Program-made: the position numbers and the translations under genes
The notes under the pieces: model-generated
Database searches by the model: none
What the model saw: the letters and a program-made list of their open reading frames with translations, nothing else
What the model was told of the DNA's origin: nothing
Assembly: GCF_027580225.2 (NCBI RefSeq)
Contig: NC_073361.2
Coordinates: forward strand, 18,609,001 to 18,673,000
Reading direction: 5' to 3'
Origin: Misgurnus anguillicaudatus
Taxonomy: Eukaryota > Chordata > Actinopteri > Cypriniformes > Cobitidae
DNA length: 64,000 nt
Shown: positions 1 through 9,165 of the stretch, piece by piece
Layout: every line of letters begins with the position of its first letter
How positions within the stretch are numbered: the stretch's first letter is position 1

Positions 1-195
1 TCTGTTTTCGGTTTTAGTTTAAAATGTCCTCTAAAATTTAACTAAACATGCAAAAATGCATTTATCCACCAAACAAGTAAATAATAGATATGAACAAAGA
101 ATATCACTCTTGGTGTATTTAAATATTTAATGGATAAAAGTAAAGTGTTAGCTAGCACTGTTGTGATGTTTGTGATTTGCTTTAATCTACACATT
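1..195. other. Intron 2 sequence, nothing recognised
   Basis: AT-rich sequence with no repeat end, reading frame or RNA gene that I can support. It lies downstream of exon 2 in gene orientation. Confidence 0.5.
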
Positions 196-337
196 TTCAA
201 CCCAAAATGCTGGGTTATTTTCAACCCATTAGGTAAAATTTACAAATTTTCTTGGTTAATTTAACCCCAGGGTTAGGATCATCCCCTTTTGACCCAATAC
301 TGGGTTAAAAAAGAACCCAGCATTTTTTTAGAGTGCA
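196..337. mobile_element. MITE with AACCCAGCATTTTTT ends
   Basis: The left part carries AATGCTGGGTTATTTT and the right part AACCCAGCATTTTTTTAGAG, forming a hairpin of AACCCA/TGGGTT words. The right end (TTAGAGTG) is the usual end of a short cyprinid DNA element; the left end looks a few bases short. It abuts the foldback element starting near 338. Confidence 0.6.
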
Positions 338-784
338 AAAATGATTTTCAAGAAAAAAAAATTCTTAGTATTTTTGTCTTGTTTTCAGTAACAATATCTA
401 AAAATTCTTAAATTAAGATGCTTTTTATTGATGAGCAAAACGACTATAGAAAATTATTCTAGTTTTTAGACCAAAAATATCAAATTTAAGTGATTTTGTG
501 CATAAAACAAGCAAAAAAATGTGCCAATTGGGTAAGCAATTTTTTCTTGAATTTAGTGTTGTGACCCCCCCAAAAATTCTAGTTTTTAGACAAAAAATAT
601 ACAATTTAAGTGGTTAAAACAAGCATAAAATATCTGGGTGAGATATTTCTTCTTGAATTCTTAAGAACTTAAGATTTTTTTGTGATTTTTGGTGATTTCT
701 TTTCACCACATTGACAGATATTTTTCCTTGTTTTAACCACAATTTCACTTAAATTGTTTATTTTTGGTCTAAAACCTTGACTTA

Positions 785-2473
785 GGCCCAATCCCATTTC
801 TCTGTCTTACCCCTACCCCTTAGTTTTGCACGTTCACTTAAGAGTAACGCTGGTTTCACACAGAAAGCATGAGCAGCGCGTGAGTTTTTTTGGCGCCTAT
901 GTTAACAAGTTAAAGCATGCACACCACACGCTTCAGCAGGGCGGGCTCGCATGGCAGGAGCGTCGCTGAAGCAGCAGTGCTGGGGTCGTTTCGGCGTCGG
1001 CTCTATTTTTGCTGCGCTGCTCACGCTGAATTACAGTGGCAGTGCATTGTTTATGGTTTAAATCAGGGGTGTCCAGACTTTTTTGTGTGGTGATCTACTT
1101 TTAAAATGATAAAGCCAACAAGATCTACCTGCTAAAAAAAACACAGTTAAATTTTTTTATGACAATTTAAAAGCGTATTGGGACTATACTGCATATCTCT
1201 ACATTGAATTTAAGGCTGTCCCCATTAGGCTACTCCATTCTTTTTGAGGAGTTAAAAAAGTCCTTGAGTACATGTCAAGTACTGCTTAAAATAGCGGAGA
1301 TGCAGTTTAGTGAAACAAACTAGAAAAAGACAACAGTATGAGAAGCCTCTCTTTAAAAAAAAGAGCAGTGCGATGCGGCTTTCTATTGCTAGGCAACCAC
1401 CGAGTCAGCTGTCTTGTCAATCAAATATTGAAGCGTGGGTGCTCTTTTGCTGTTAACTGTCATATTAGCAGAAACTTTAAAAAGAGGGCGCTTGCTCTGA
1501 CCTTGTTTAAGGATGAGAGGTGCACAAACACGCAGGAGAGAGTGAGCAAGTGGAGTCTGGTTCTTCAAAGCAACTGTAAACTTCACTCACCACAACGTAA
1601 GGCCCGCCTCTCCCCTCATTCGATTGGACAATGGAAAGACACGAATGACGTCGGGCACTTCTCCGCTCTCAGCGTTCCTTCAAAGGTGTGTGCTGCGGCC
1701 GGCGACAAAGACCGCAAGGCGTTCAGAGCGCATACTGTAAACATAGCTTAAACAGCGCGCAAACTCTCCCTGTCCATAGAATATCATTCAAAAAAGGGGC
1801 CTGCAACTGCAATAAACGCTTTTGATGTGATTGGCCCCTCTCATAATGCCTATTTCGCCCTTTGTTTTCCTATGCTCATGGAGCATCATGTAGCCTACAG
1901 TTAACTTATGTGCGATCTACCGGCATTGCCTTTGCGATCGACTCTTTTATCATAAAATCATGAATGTGACGCCAAGTGTGTTTCAAACAGTCATGACTTT
2001 GAGCAATTTTAAAGAAAGCAAAGAAATATTTAAAAACACACTGTAGCCAGAAGAATGCGCTGTCATTTACTCTCTGCCCAGCACTAAATTCATCCTCATC
2101 TATCTAGAAGTTAATAATCTTCAGAGAAATAGACTCATCTATAAATCTAAATCTTATGCTTAATCTGTTGAAGGGAAACACGATCGACTGCTTCATGCTG
2201 TCAATCACTGATTGATTTTTTAATTTAACGTAAAACTTCAGAGAAACAGATGTAATAATGTGCCATGGGCTTTTTATGTCTATAATTGTGTATTGTGAAC
2301 TTGAGATTTTTATACTGTTATTAAACTGCACAGTATGCGCTGCAAACGCAGCCGGTGTGAAAGCACAATGGCCACGCATGGCAAACACCAATTGGGATAG
2401 CTCTTACTCTCACGTGAACGTGCAAAACTAAGGGGTAGGCGTAAGGGGTAAGACAGAGAAATAGAATTGGGCC
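785..2473. mobile_element. Nested DNA transposon with GGCCCAAT terminal repeats
   Basis: It starts GGCCCAATCCCATTTCTC and ends GAAATAGAATTGGGCC, with terminal inverted repeats of roughly 60 bp that also share ACCCCTTAGTTTTGCACG. Length is 1689 bp. The flanks (TTA left, GTA right) give only a weak 3-bp duplication, so the superfamily is not settled. The interior includes GC-rich palindromic sequence and a hAT-like end near 1064. The frame at 1338-1751 resembles no transposase. Confidence 0.7.
1064..1960. mobile_element. hAT-like remnant (CAGGGGTGTCC end) inside the nested element
   Basis: CAGGGGTGTCCAGACTTTTT at 1064 is a typical vertebrate hAT (Charlie-like) terminus, followed by a GATCTAC word; GCGATCTACC and GCGATCGACTC at 1910-1945 are the inverted counterparts. 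No clean second terminus was found, so the right boundary is approximate. Confidence 0.45.
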
Positions 2474-2585
2474 GTAATTTCTTAGGTCATTTTGCTCATA
2501 AGGAAAACATCTTTATTTAATTTTTAGATATTTGTACTGAAAACAAGACAAAAATACTACGTAAGAAAGTCATTTTTTGCAGTGT

Positions 2586-3631
2586 AAGTGCAGAACTCCT
2601 TGGACGCATGGCTCATTGAGCCCCACTGAGATTGTGCCTTAAAGGAAGGCTATATCACAGATATCCATATCATTAATTTAATGGAGTAAAAATCGATGTT
2701 CATTGGACAAGAGGAACTTAACATATCAATTAACATATCGTCAGGGCACTGTGGTTAAAAGAAGTTCAACTTAGAAAAGCATGTCCTGAGACTACTACAT
2801 TCTGTTGTATATAGCGATTGCAGAAACAATAAGATGCAATCCTAAAAAATACACTGTCCAAAAGAATGGTCACTAGCTGCCAGTACTCTTTCAAAAAATG
2901 AGTACTTCAAAGGTACATATTTGTACCAAATTCAAGGTAGATAAATGGCACATATTAGGACCTTTCCAAAGGGTACTGCCCCAGTGACAGCTTGTGACCA
3001 TTTTTTCTAAATTCAAGAGGATGTGATTAATAACGGACAATCTTCATTTCGTTAATTTGTCATATAATTAATCACACAACATTAACACGCCAAATTGACA
3101 GCCTACTGTAATCCGTTTAGCTTTTTCCTAAATAAAAGATCTCATTCTGTTACAGTATGACTCCAGAACTTCCTGTTTAATTAAATTACATTTGCAATGA
3201 GAAAGTCACAAGAAAAAATAAAGCAAAAAAATATCCAATTATGTCCAAATCACAGAGATAGATTACCATGTTGTCACATCTGTTGTCGATTTTCGCCCAA
3301 TTAATCTTAAGAACGTGTTTTTTTCTGAAAGCGCGGGTCTGGTGTAATGGAATGAGCTTTTGTAATTTGCACAATAACTCACGGCTGGAGTTATTGTTGT
3401 GATGAACTAAACGGTGCAATATAGCGCACAAATGTGTACTGAACTGACAAGAAACTATATCAAGCCTGTGCACCTGTGAAATTGAAGTTTGTATTATATT
3501 GTTTGCATTAAAAACAACAGCTTAAGAGTGTTTGTGAGGGTATTGTAATGAGACAAAAGAGTCTGTTCCTACTGCAAGTCAAATTATCACATTTCTGGGC
3601 GTGCATCTCGGTGAGAGGGAAATGTTTTTAC
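2586..3631. other. Intron 2 sequence with one MITE fragment
   Basis: Apart from the GTACC-family fragment at about 2870-3011, there is no reading frame or repeat structure I can name. The 3186-3473 frame overlaps no splice sites or known domain. Confidence 0.5.
2870..3011. mobile_element. GTACC-family MITE, degenerate copy
   Basis: It carries AAAGGTACATATTTGTACC and the family signature GGGTACTGCCCCAGTGACAG, ending in an inverted arm. The same words recur at 37.4/38.5 kb and 44.6 kb. Non-coding, no preserved target duplication. Confidence 0.65.
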
Positions 3632-3742
3632 CTCCTCTCTTGTTTAACTTGGCATATCCAGGTGCATAGCCACCGGTGAACACAGAGGAGCTGGTAAAGG
3701 CATTATGCGGGAGCGGTGTGACCAGGGCTTCATCACATTTTT
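3632..3742 (-). CDS. cntnap2: Exon 2 of a contactin-associated protein-like gene (Caspr2/cntnap2-like)
   Basis: This single internal exon (111 bp, 36 whole codons plus split codons at both ends) encodes the start of the extracellular F5/8 type C (discoidin) domain. Caspr2 is a single-pass neurexin-superfamily membrane protein that clusters potassium channels at juxtaparanodes of myelinated axons. Visible in the peptide are KCDEALV, LPHNAF, a TSSS run, then PGYAKL and NKRGG; by memory about 26 of 38 residues match mammalian CNTNAP2 (KCDEPLV, LPHVAF, PGYAKI, NKRGG), and CNTNAP4/5 fit less well. The acceptor is a pyrimidine tract ending TTTCCAG (3743-3749) and the donor is G|GTAAAAAC (3631-3624). 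Both flanking introns are phase 1. Exon 3 lies left of the window and exon 1 right of it, or unrecognised. Family is fairly sure; the paralogue (teleost a or b copy) is not resolved. Confidence 0.85.
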
Positions 3743-3765
3743 CTGGAAAAAAAAGGAAGATTGGA
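3743..3765 (-). promoter_or_regulatory. Splice acceptor and polypyrimidine tract of exon 2
   Basis: Read on the minus strand, the bases before the exon are a long pyrimidine run (CTTCCTTTTTTTTCC) followed by AG at 3744-3743. This is a strong vertebrate 3' splice site and decides the exon start. Candidate branch-point adenines lie further upstream but no single one stands out. Confidence 0.8.
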
Positions 3766-4046
3766 AACATTATGATCACACACAAAATGACAACATAAAT
3801 CACTGAAGCGGCACTTCAATTTAAAATCTATCTGTTTTGCTACAGTCAAAATGTCTTTGCCACAAGCAAAGTACAGGAGAAATGAGCGAGTCCAGTGTTT
3901 ACTGACAGTCTTGCTGACTTTAGACCTCTTTGGAATCTGTGGTCCACCGGTCATTACTTAGGTCTGAGGGTTTCACAGTTAAAAAAATGACTGTAAGTAC
4001 CCAAATCCCAACCCATGCATTTTTTTCCAAATAGATAAAGGTAAAT

Positions 4047-4048
<2 letters not shown>

Positions 4049-4104
<56 letters not shown>
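4049..4104. repeat. (AC)28 microsatellite
   Basis: Uninterrupted AC dinucleotide repeat of 56 bp. It lies in intron 1, about 300 bp upstream of exon 2 in gene orientation, and is likely to vary in length between individuals. Confidence 0.98.
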
Positions 4105-4106
<2 letters not shown>

Positions 4107-4706
4107 TTTTGGTTAGAAATGTGTCAAACAATGGTCTCTTCAGGTGTAAATTGGAAATCACACTGACAGTATTTTGCAGCAACAAAGTGTCATTTCCCAC
4201 TTTTATCCACAAAAGTCATTATTTTTAAGTAGAGCTAGCAATTTGGGAAACGTGAGTGACAACAGCTGTTGAGCAGAAAGTTGCGTTTATGCAAATAAGC
4301 AGCGATGCGATTTGGCCTCCACCAATGGGAGTGCAGACAATAAGGTTCATGATACTGCAGATGATTCTGAACGTTAACAACCAACGGTTTAGCGACTAGT
4401 CGACCTCAACACGCGTAATTGCTGTCTTTGTGAATGCACCTTAATACCGTGTTACACTGAAAATAATGATAAATCTTCCTTTAATTAAATGAGGAAAAGT
4501 GTCATGTGCATGTGTTAATACCCAAAACAACACGTACAACAAATAAATACATATCACATTGTGCACATCAGGTACATTCACTGTAGACATGTTCGTTGAT
4601 TATAAAGTGATATTAAATCCTTAAATTTTGTTTTCTTTTACACGTTTCTCTGGGTGCATGGTGTCAACTTTACATAAACAACAGTTATCTGGTATCCAAA
4701 GTCCCT
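4105..4706. other. Intron 1 sequence near exon 2, with an octamer word
   Basis: No repeat or gene recognised. A perfect octamer ATGCAAAT lies at 4289-4296, the POU-factor binding word, but a single 8-mer is weak evidence for function. Confidence 0.4.
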
Positions 4707-5240
4707 CACTGCAAAAAATGCCTTTCTTACTTAGTATTTTTGTCTTGTTTTCAGTAAAAATATCAAAAAATTCTTAAATTAAGATGTATTTTTTTGATGA
4801 GCAAAATGAACTAGGAAAATAAGTCTAGTTTTTAGACAAAAAATATATAAAATTTAAGCAAATTTGTGCTTAAAACAAGCAAAAAATCTGCCAATGGAAT
4901 AAGAAATTTTTTCTTAAATTAAGTGTTTATGAAAAGGAAAACTTATTTCAAGAATTTTTCTTCTTATTCCATTGGCAGATTTTTTTGCTTGTTTTAAGCA
5001 CTAATTTACTTAAAGGTCTAGCGGAAGATTTTCCTGAATTATTTAAAAGAACCGCCCCTCGATATTTTAAAAAAAATCCACCCGGAAAACGGAAATCTTC
5101 TGCTATACCTTTAAGGTTTATATTTTTGTCTAAAAACTAGATGTATTTTCCTATGTCATTTTGCTCATCAATAATTTTTAGATATTTTTTTTACTGAAAA
5201 CAAGACAAAAATACTAAGTAAGAAAGTCATTTTTTGCAGT
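4707..5240. mobile_element. Foldback DNA element, complete copy (CACTGCAAAAAATG family)
   Basis: The left end CACTGCAAAAAATG and right end CATTTTTTGCAGT are inverted repeats, and the arms pair over most of the element (AAAACAAGCAAAAAATCTGC against GCAGATTTTTTTGCTTG). It is flanked by CCT on both sides (4704-4706, 5241-5243), a possible 3-bp duplication. The right arm is interrupted by a TTAA-flanked MITE at 5014-5110. Confidence 0.85.
5014..5110. mobile_element. 97-bp TTAA-flanked MITE nested in a foldback element
   Basis: The element begins AGGTCTAGCGGAAGATTTTC and ends with an inverted near-copy (GAAATCTTCTGCTATACCT). TTAA flanks both sides (5010-5013 and 5111-5114). The opposite arm of the host palindrome has the uninterrupted sequence at the matching place, so the insertion boundaries are secure. 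Target and size fit a piggyBac- or Kolobok-mobilised non-autonomous element. Confidence 0.85.
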
Positions 5241-5245
5241 CCTCT

Positions 5246-5824
5246 AAGGCTTTGTCCACACGAAGCCGGTGCATTCCCTATCCGATAATTTTTTTTCCTT
5301 GTTCTAAAAAAATAATCCGTAAACACGAAACCACTGAAACCGACTGAAAGCGGTGTAGTATATATGCCGGACCAGTATGGGGTGCTGTAATTCTGCCACA
5401 GATATACACTCTACACGAAGAAGACTTTGAGCATGCGCATAACCAACGTATGATGTTGTCCATTATCGCTTGTTGCTCACCACAATTGCATAGAAGCAAT
5501 AGATTTTGCTGTAATAAAGCTAGTAGGCTTTAGCAGCTTCTGTAGCACGAACACAATCACGTAGTCCGCCGTTATTGTTGTTGCTGTTACGTGTGACGCT
5601 TCCGACACGTGATGTGATGACGTTTTCGCTTCACAAAAATACGGATTGGCTGTACACACGAAACCGCAAGGGTGTCGATTTCAGAGATATCCACTTTAGG
5701 ACCTGGTTTCAAAAAATAGCGGTTTCACTCTCTCAAAACGCTGGATCCGTGTGGACGAAACGGCAATACGATAACAAATTTATACGTATACAGTGATATG
5801 CGTCTCCCTGTGGACAGCCCCTTA
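5246..5824. mobile_element. MITE with GGCTGTCCACA-type ends
   Basis: Left AAGGCTTTGTCCACACG and right TGTGGACAGCCCCTT are inverted repeats, set in a palindromic CTCTAAGG/CCTTAGAG context. The GC-rich interior includes CGT-rich words also arranged as inverted repeats. No coding potential; frames at 5278-5796 are chance. Confidence 0.65.
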
Positions 5825-5902
5825 GAGACGTTTTTACATTCTGCGGACAAATTTGCAATGCCTTTCAGGCATTTTAGTCATTTGAGACCAAATGCTATTT
5901 TC

Positions 5903-6112
5903 TTAAAGGGACACTCAGTCTAATCGGATTCAATGGATTATGCTAAGCTATGCTAAAAGTGCTAGCGCCAGACCAGGAGATGGATTCCAAAACGGTAAAA
6001 ATCAAATGTTTCACTCTAGTGGAGCTGGAAAATTTGCATATTTTCAAAAAAGTGCCTTTGTGTATGAAATGTGCTATACAAATAAACTTGCCTTGCCTGC
6101 CTTGCCTTGCCT
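5903..6112. mobile_element. Deleted TTAA element joined to a LINE/SINE 3' tail
   Basis: TTAAAGGGACACT at 5903 is the left terminus of the family seen complete at 43711-44496. It is followed directly by that family's right-arm sequence (ATGCTAAGCTATGCTAAAAG), showing an internal deletion. At about 6052 it switches to a retroelement 3' end, ATGTGCTATACAAATAAAC followed by TTGCC repeats, also seen near 47.65 kb. Confidence 0.6.
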
Positions 6113-8656
6113 TTAATTATTATTACTCTGTAATTAATTATACAATTACACTGTAACTTTAAAATAAAATGTGAGTGTTGCATTTATCGTGATACAGAAA
6201 TATGGCATATTGTTAATATCTATAGTCTTTGTTGTGTATCACTGTATTTTTTTAAAAAGGCTAAAAAAAGATTTTCTGCTATGCTACACAAAAAAAGTTT
6301 TCAGCGTACATGGAAGGAAAACAGGAAACACTAAATTGCACATACATTTCGATGATGAGCAAGAAAAACAGCTAGTCTATGGTAAATGCAAAGACAACAA
6401 TCCCAGAGCAGCCACAGCAGAAGTGACTGATAACGGCAGTTTGGTGTATTCAACATGAAAGCACAAACAACACATCCTCTATATTTGCCTTCAGCTGTAG
6501 CGCGGTACATTCAATCACTATCCCTGGAAGGACAGGAGCTGTTGATATGTAAGGGGGTAGAGAGACTAGAGACGGCTGCTGCCTACTGCCTGTTCTAATG
6601 AGTACCTGCCATGTTCAAGCATTATTTGTCTCCAAATCCCAAGTCAGATTGGCCTTTATACCAGGACCGTGAAACAGAAATGCATTTGACACGCATACAC
6701 TTACTAAGAGCTGTATTTTTTTATCATTCTCATTCGCAGCAGACGATCCCCATTGCCCAGAGGACACGTGGAAACGGCTCGCTCTGTCATATGAACCTTC
6801 TCAACCTGTTGGCGGAGAGCAGAAGTGCCCAATTACAGTTGACATTATAGTGTCAAGAGAGAGTAATTACCGTAATCTGCATGGTGTTACTGTGGCAGTC
6901 GGAGATCGAAAACAAACAATTAAATGATTTAAAAACTCAATAGCATTTTGGGATTTCTCTCGTGAAGATAATGCTCAAAATGTGTAGACCTTTTTCAAAG
7001 AGTGAATCGATTGAGCATAGCCATGAAAACAGTGGTATCTAAAGTCCACCAGCAAGGAACTGTCAAGGGTGCCATAAAATCTTCTATTAAACTGAAGGCT
7101 GTTTCTTTCAGTGAGAGAAAGTTGGAAATTAGGAAAGCGATAAAAGAAATTCAAGAAAATTCAATAAATAAATGCCATTTTTCAGACTCAGGCTCAGACT
7201 ACAAAAATGTGAAATGGTCACATTGTACAACCATTTGTGTTGTTTCTACACTTCCACAAATAGTTTAACTATTTGGGTACTTCCCAAACCGATTGTTCCG
7301 ACTACTTTTTCACAAAGTTGTATGGTTGGAACTGTGGTTAAAAGTATATTTTCTTCTTATATATCCATTATTCTGTCCAATTGTAATTTATAATAGTAAA
7401 TAACTTCCAGTTTATATCTTTTAATTTGTCAGGAGAATTAAAGCACTGCTTTTGTGAACAAAGTGGGAAATATTCGTTCTGTCAAGGTCGCCTGGCAAGA
7501 CCGATCTCCACAAGAACACAAGTCCATTCTTTGCGTTCTTGAAATTGAGAAACAGCCAAAGAAGAGAAGTAGTCTTCAGGTGTCATGTTCATTATTTGCA
7601 GCAATAATCTAATATTAATTAGATCTCGACCAAATTAATTAGTAGACATACTTTACCATCTATGTGACGTCATTAACTATGACGTAGAACCAACCAGCCA
7701 ATGACAGATGTCCGACCAAGTTGTTTTCAGCACTAGCTTGTTACTTTCTCCAACGAGGTTCCACATAATTTGTTAAGTAAACTCAACGAACAATTATTAA
7801 GTTCATTTAACATAAGAAGATTAAGTAAACTTAACAAACAACAGTTGAGTTGATTGTACATAAAAAAATTAATTAATGATGACAACATTTTTTTAATAAT
7901 GCCATTTTATAAACTCCACCCCTTTTATCTAATAACTCCTTAACACTGAATCAATCAATCATAGTGCAGCTGCTTAATACAACTAATCATATAAGCCTCT
8001 TAATTATAACTTATCAAGTACATCACAAATATATTTGAAACAAAATGTTACATTTCAAACCATTAATTTGTTTGTTTTTGTTCTAATTATATATCAGAAC
8101 AAGTTAATTCACTCATAGTTGGCCACAGGTACCTATCTAATGGTGCTACACTTCTGCAAGAGGGTGCCAGAACAACAACAATTACCCATAATACACTGCA
8201 GCATCATTAGCCAATGAGATGCCAGTCTGTATTGGTTTTATTAATCTGTTAATTTTACACAACAATGTTATGTTGGCTGAACAAATAATTTTTAAGTAAA
8301 GCTGACAAGACACACCTTTTTGTTGAATAAACTCAATTAAATTAAGTTCAATTGTTAAATTAATTTTTTAAGTAATCATCACAATATAAAAAGTAAAACT
8401 GACAAAAGGCGAAAGTTCATTGTTTTGAGTGTTGTTTTATAAGAAACAAAACCCAGTACAGCAAAGTTCTGCTATTGACCTCTGTCGCTCGGTGGCTACT
8501 GTGAAAGTACTGAAGTAGCCATCCCGATAAAAATCCTAAACGTCAAACATGATACAATCGTGCTTATAATAGTGTGCGATAAGATTAGGAGGAGGAAGAT
8601 ATGATCTGTAAACTTCTCACATTACCAGTTAATCTGGGCTGAACATTTTCTCTCAG
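6113..8656. other. Intron 1 sequence, mostly unassigned
   Basis: No gene is supported. From about 7770 to 8375, TAAGTAAACTCAAC-like words recur in inverted orientation (for example TTAAGTAAACTTAACAAAC at 7825 and AAACTCAATTAAATTAAG near 8330), suggesting a diverged AT-rich inverted-repeat element without clear ends. The open frames at 6171, 6611 and 7002 show no domain. Confidence 0.4.
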
Positions 8657-9165
8657 GCAAAGATCCTGGATAAATCACTTAACAACACCTGTAAAGTTGA
8701 GAGTGTTTTAGGGTATAATATAACTGTGTGGTTTGGACGAGTTACTTCTGCAAATAAAGTTAAATTAGAAAGAATTACAAGAGTAGCCGGAAAAATTATA
8801 GGATTAAAGCAAAAGTCAGTTGCTCAGCTTTATGAAATTGCTGTCCAGAGAAAAGCTTTGATTATAACAAGAGACACAACACATCCCTTGAATCATGTTT
8901 TTGAATTATTACCATCACGTCGTCGTTACAGAACACCAAAAGCAACTAAAGCAATATATAAACAAACCTTCGTACCAAATGCAATAAGTCTTTTAAATAA
9001 GGGTTAGGAAATATATGATGTATGTTTTTCAATATGGTATGTATATATTTATATCCATTTTATTACTGTGAATGTTGTGTATTGGTAATTGTTATGTGAT
9101 ATGGCGAGACCAAAGATAAATTTTCAGCTTTGGCTGAACAATAAAGTACTACTACTACTGTAGTC
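8657..9165 (+). pseudogene. 3' end of a non-LTR retrotransposon (reverse-transcriptase C-terminus)
   Basis: An open stretch from about 8657 to 9007 encodes the end of a LINE ORF2 protein. Family words visible are NITVWFGRV, KIIGLKQ, a HPLNHVFELLPSRRRYRTP segment and a final FVPNAISLLN before the stop. Such tails are usual in CR1/L2/Rex1-type fish LINEs. A short 3' region follows and ends in AATAAAG plus ACT repeats at about 9140-9163. The 5' part with the catalytic domain is missing, as expected for 5'-truncated retrotransposition, so it cannot move by itself. The exact clade is not determined. Confidence 0.75.

Larger units (their letters stand above)
338..2585. mobile_element. Foldback DNA element (CACTGCAAAAAATG family), split by a nested element
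   Basis: The left arm (338-784) and right arm (2474-2585) are inverted copies: TTAGTATTTTTGTCTTG at the left matches CAAGACAAAAATACTA at the right, and the right end is TTTTTTGCAGTG. The arms were one palindrome before the element at 785-2473 landed in it. A second copy of the same family lies at 4707-5240. No coding capacity. Confidence 0.75.

Noticed and set aside
1338..1751. 137-codon plus-strand frame as a possible gene
   Set aside because: It lies inside the GGCCCAAT transposon interior, has no domain or repeat-transposase motif, and no splice or polyadenylation context.
3979..4212. Minus-strand frame with a Val-Cys repeat
   Set aside because: It is a translation of the (AC)28 microsatellite.
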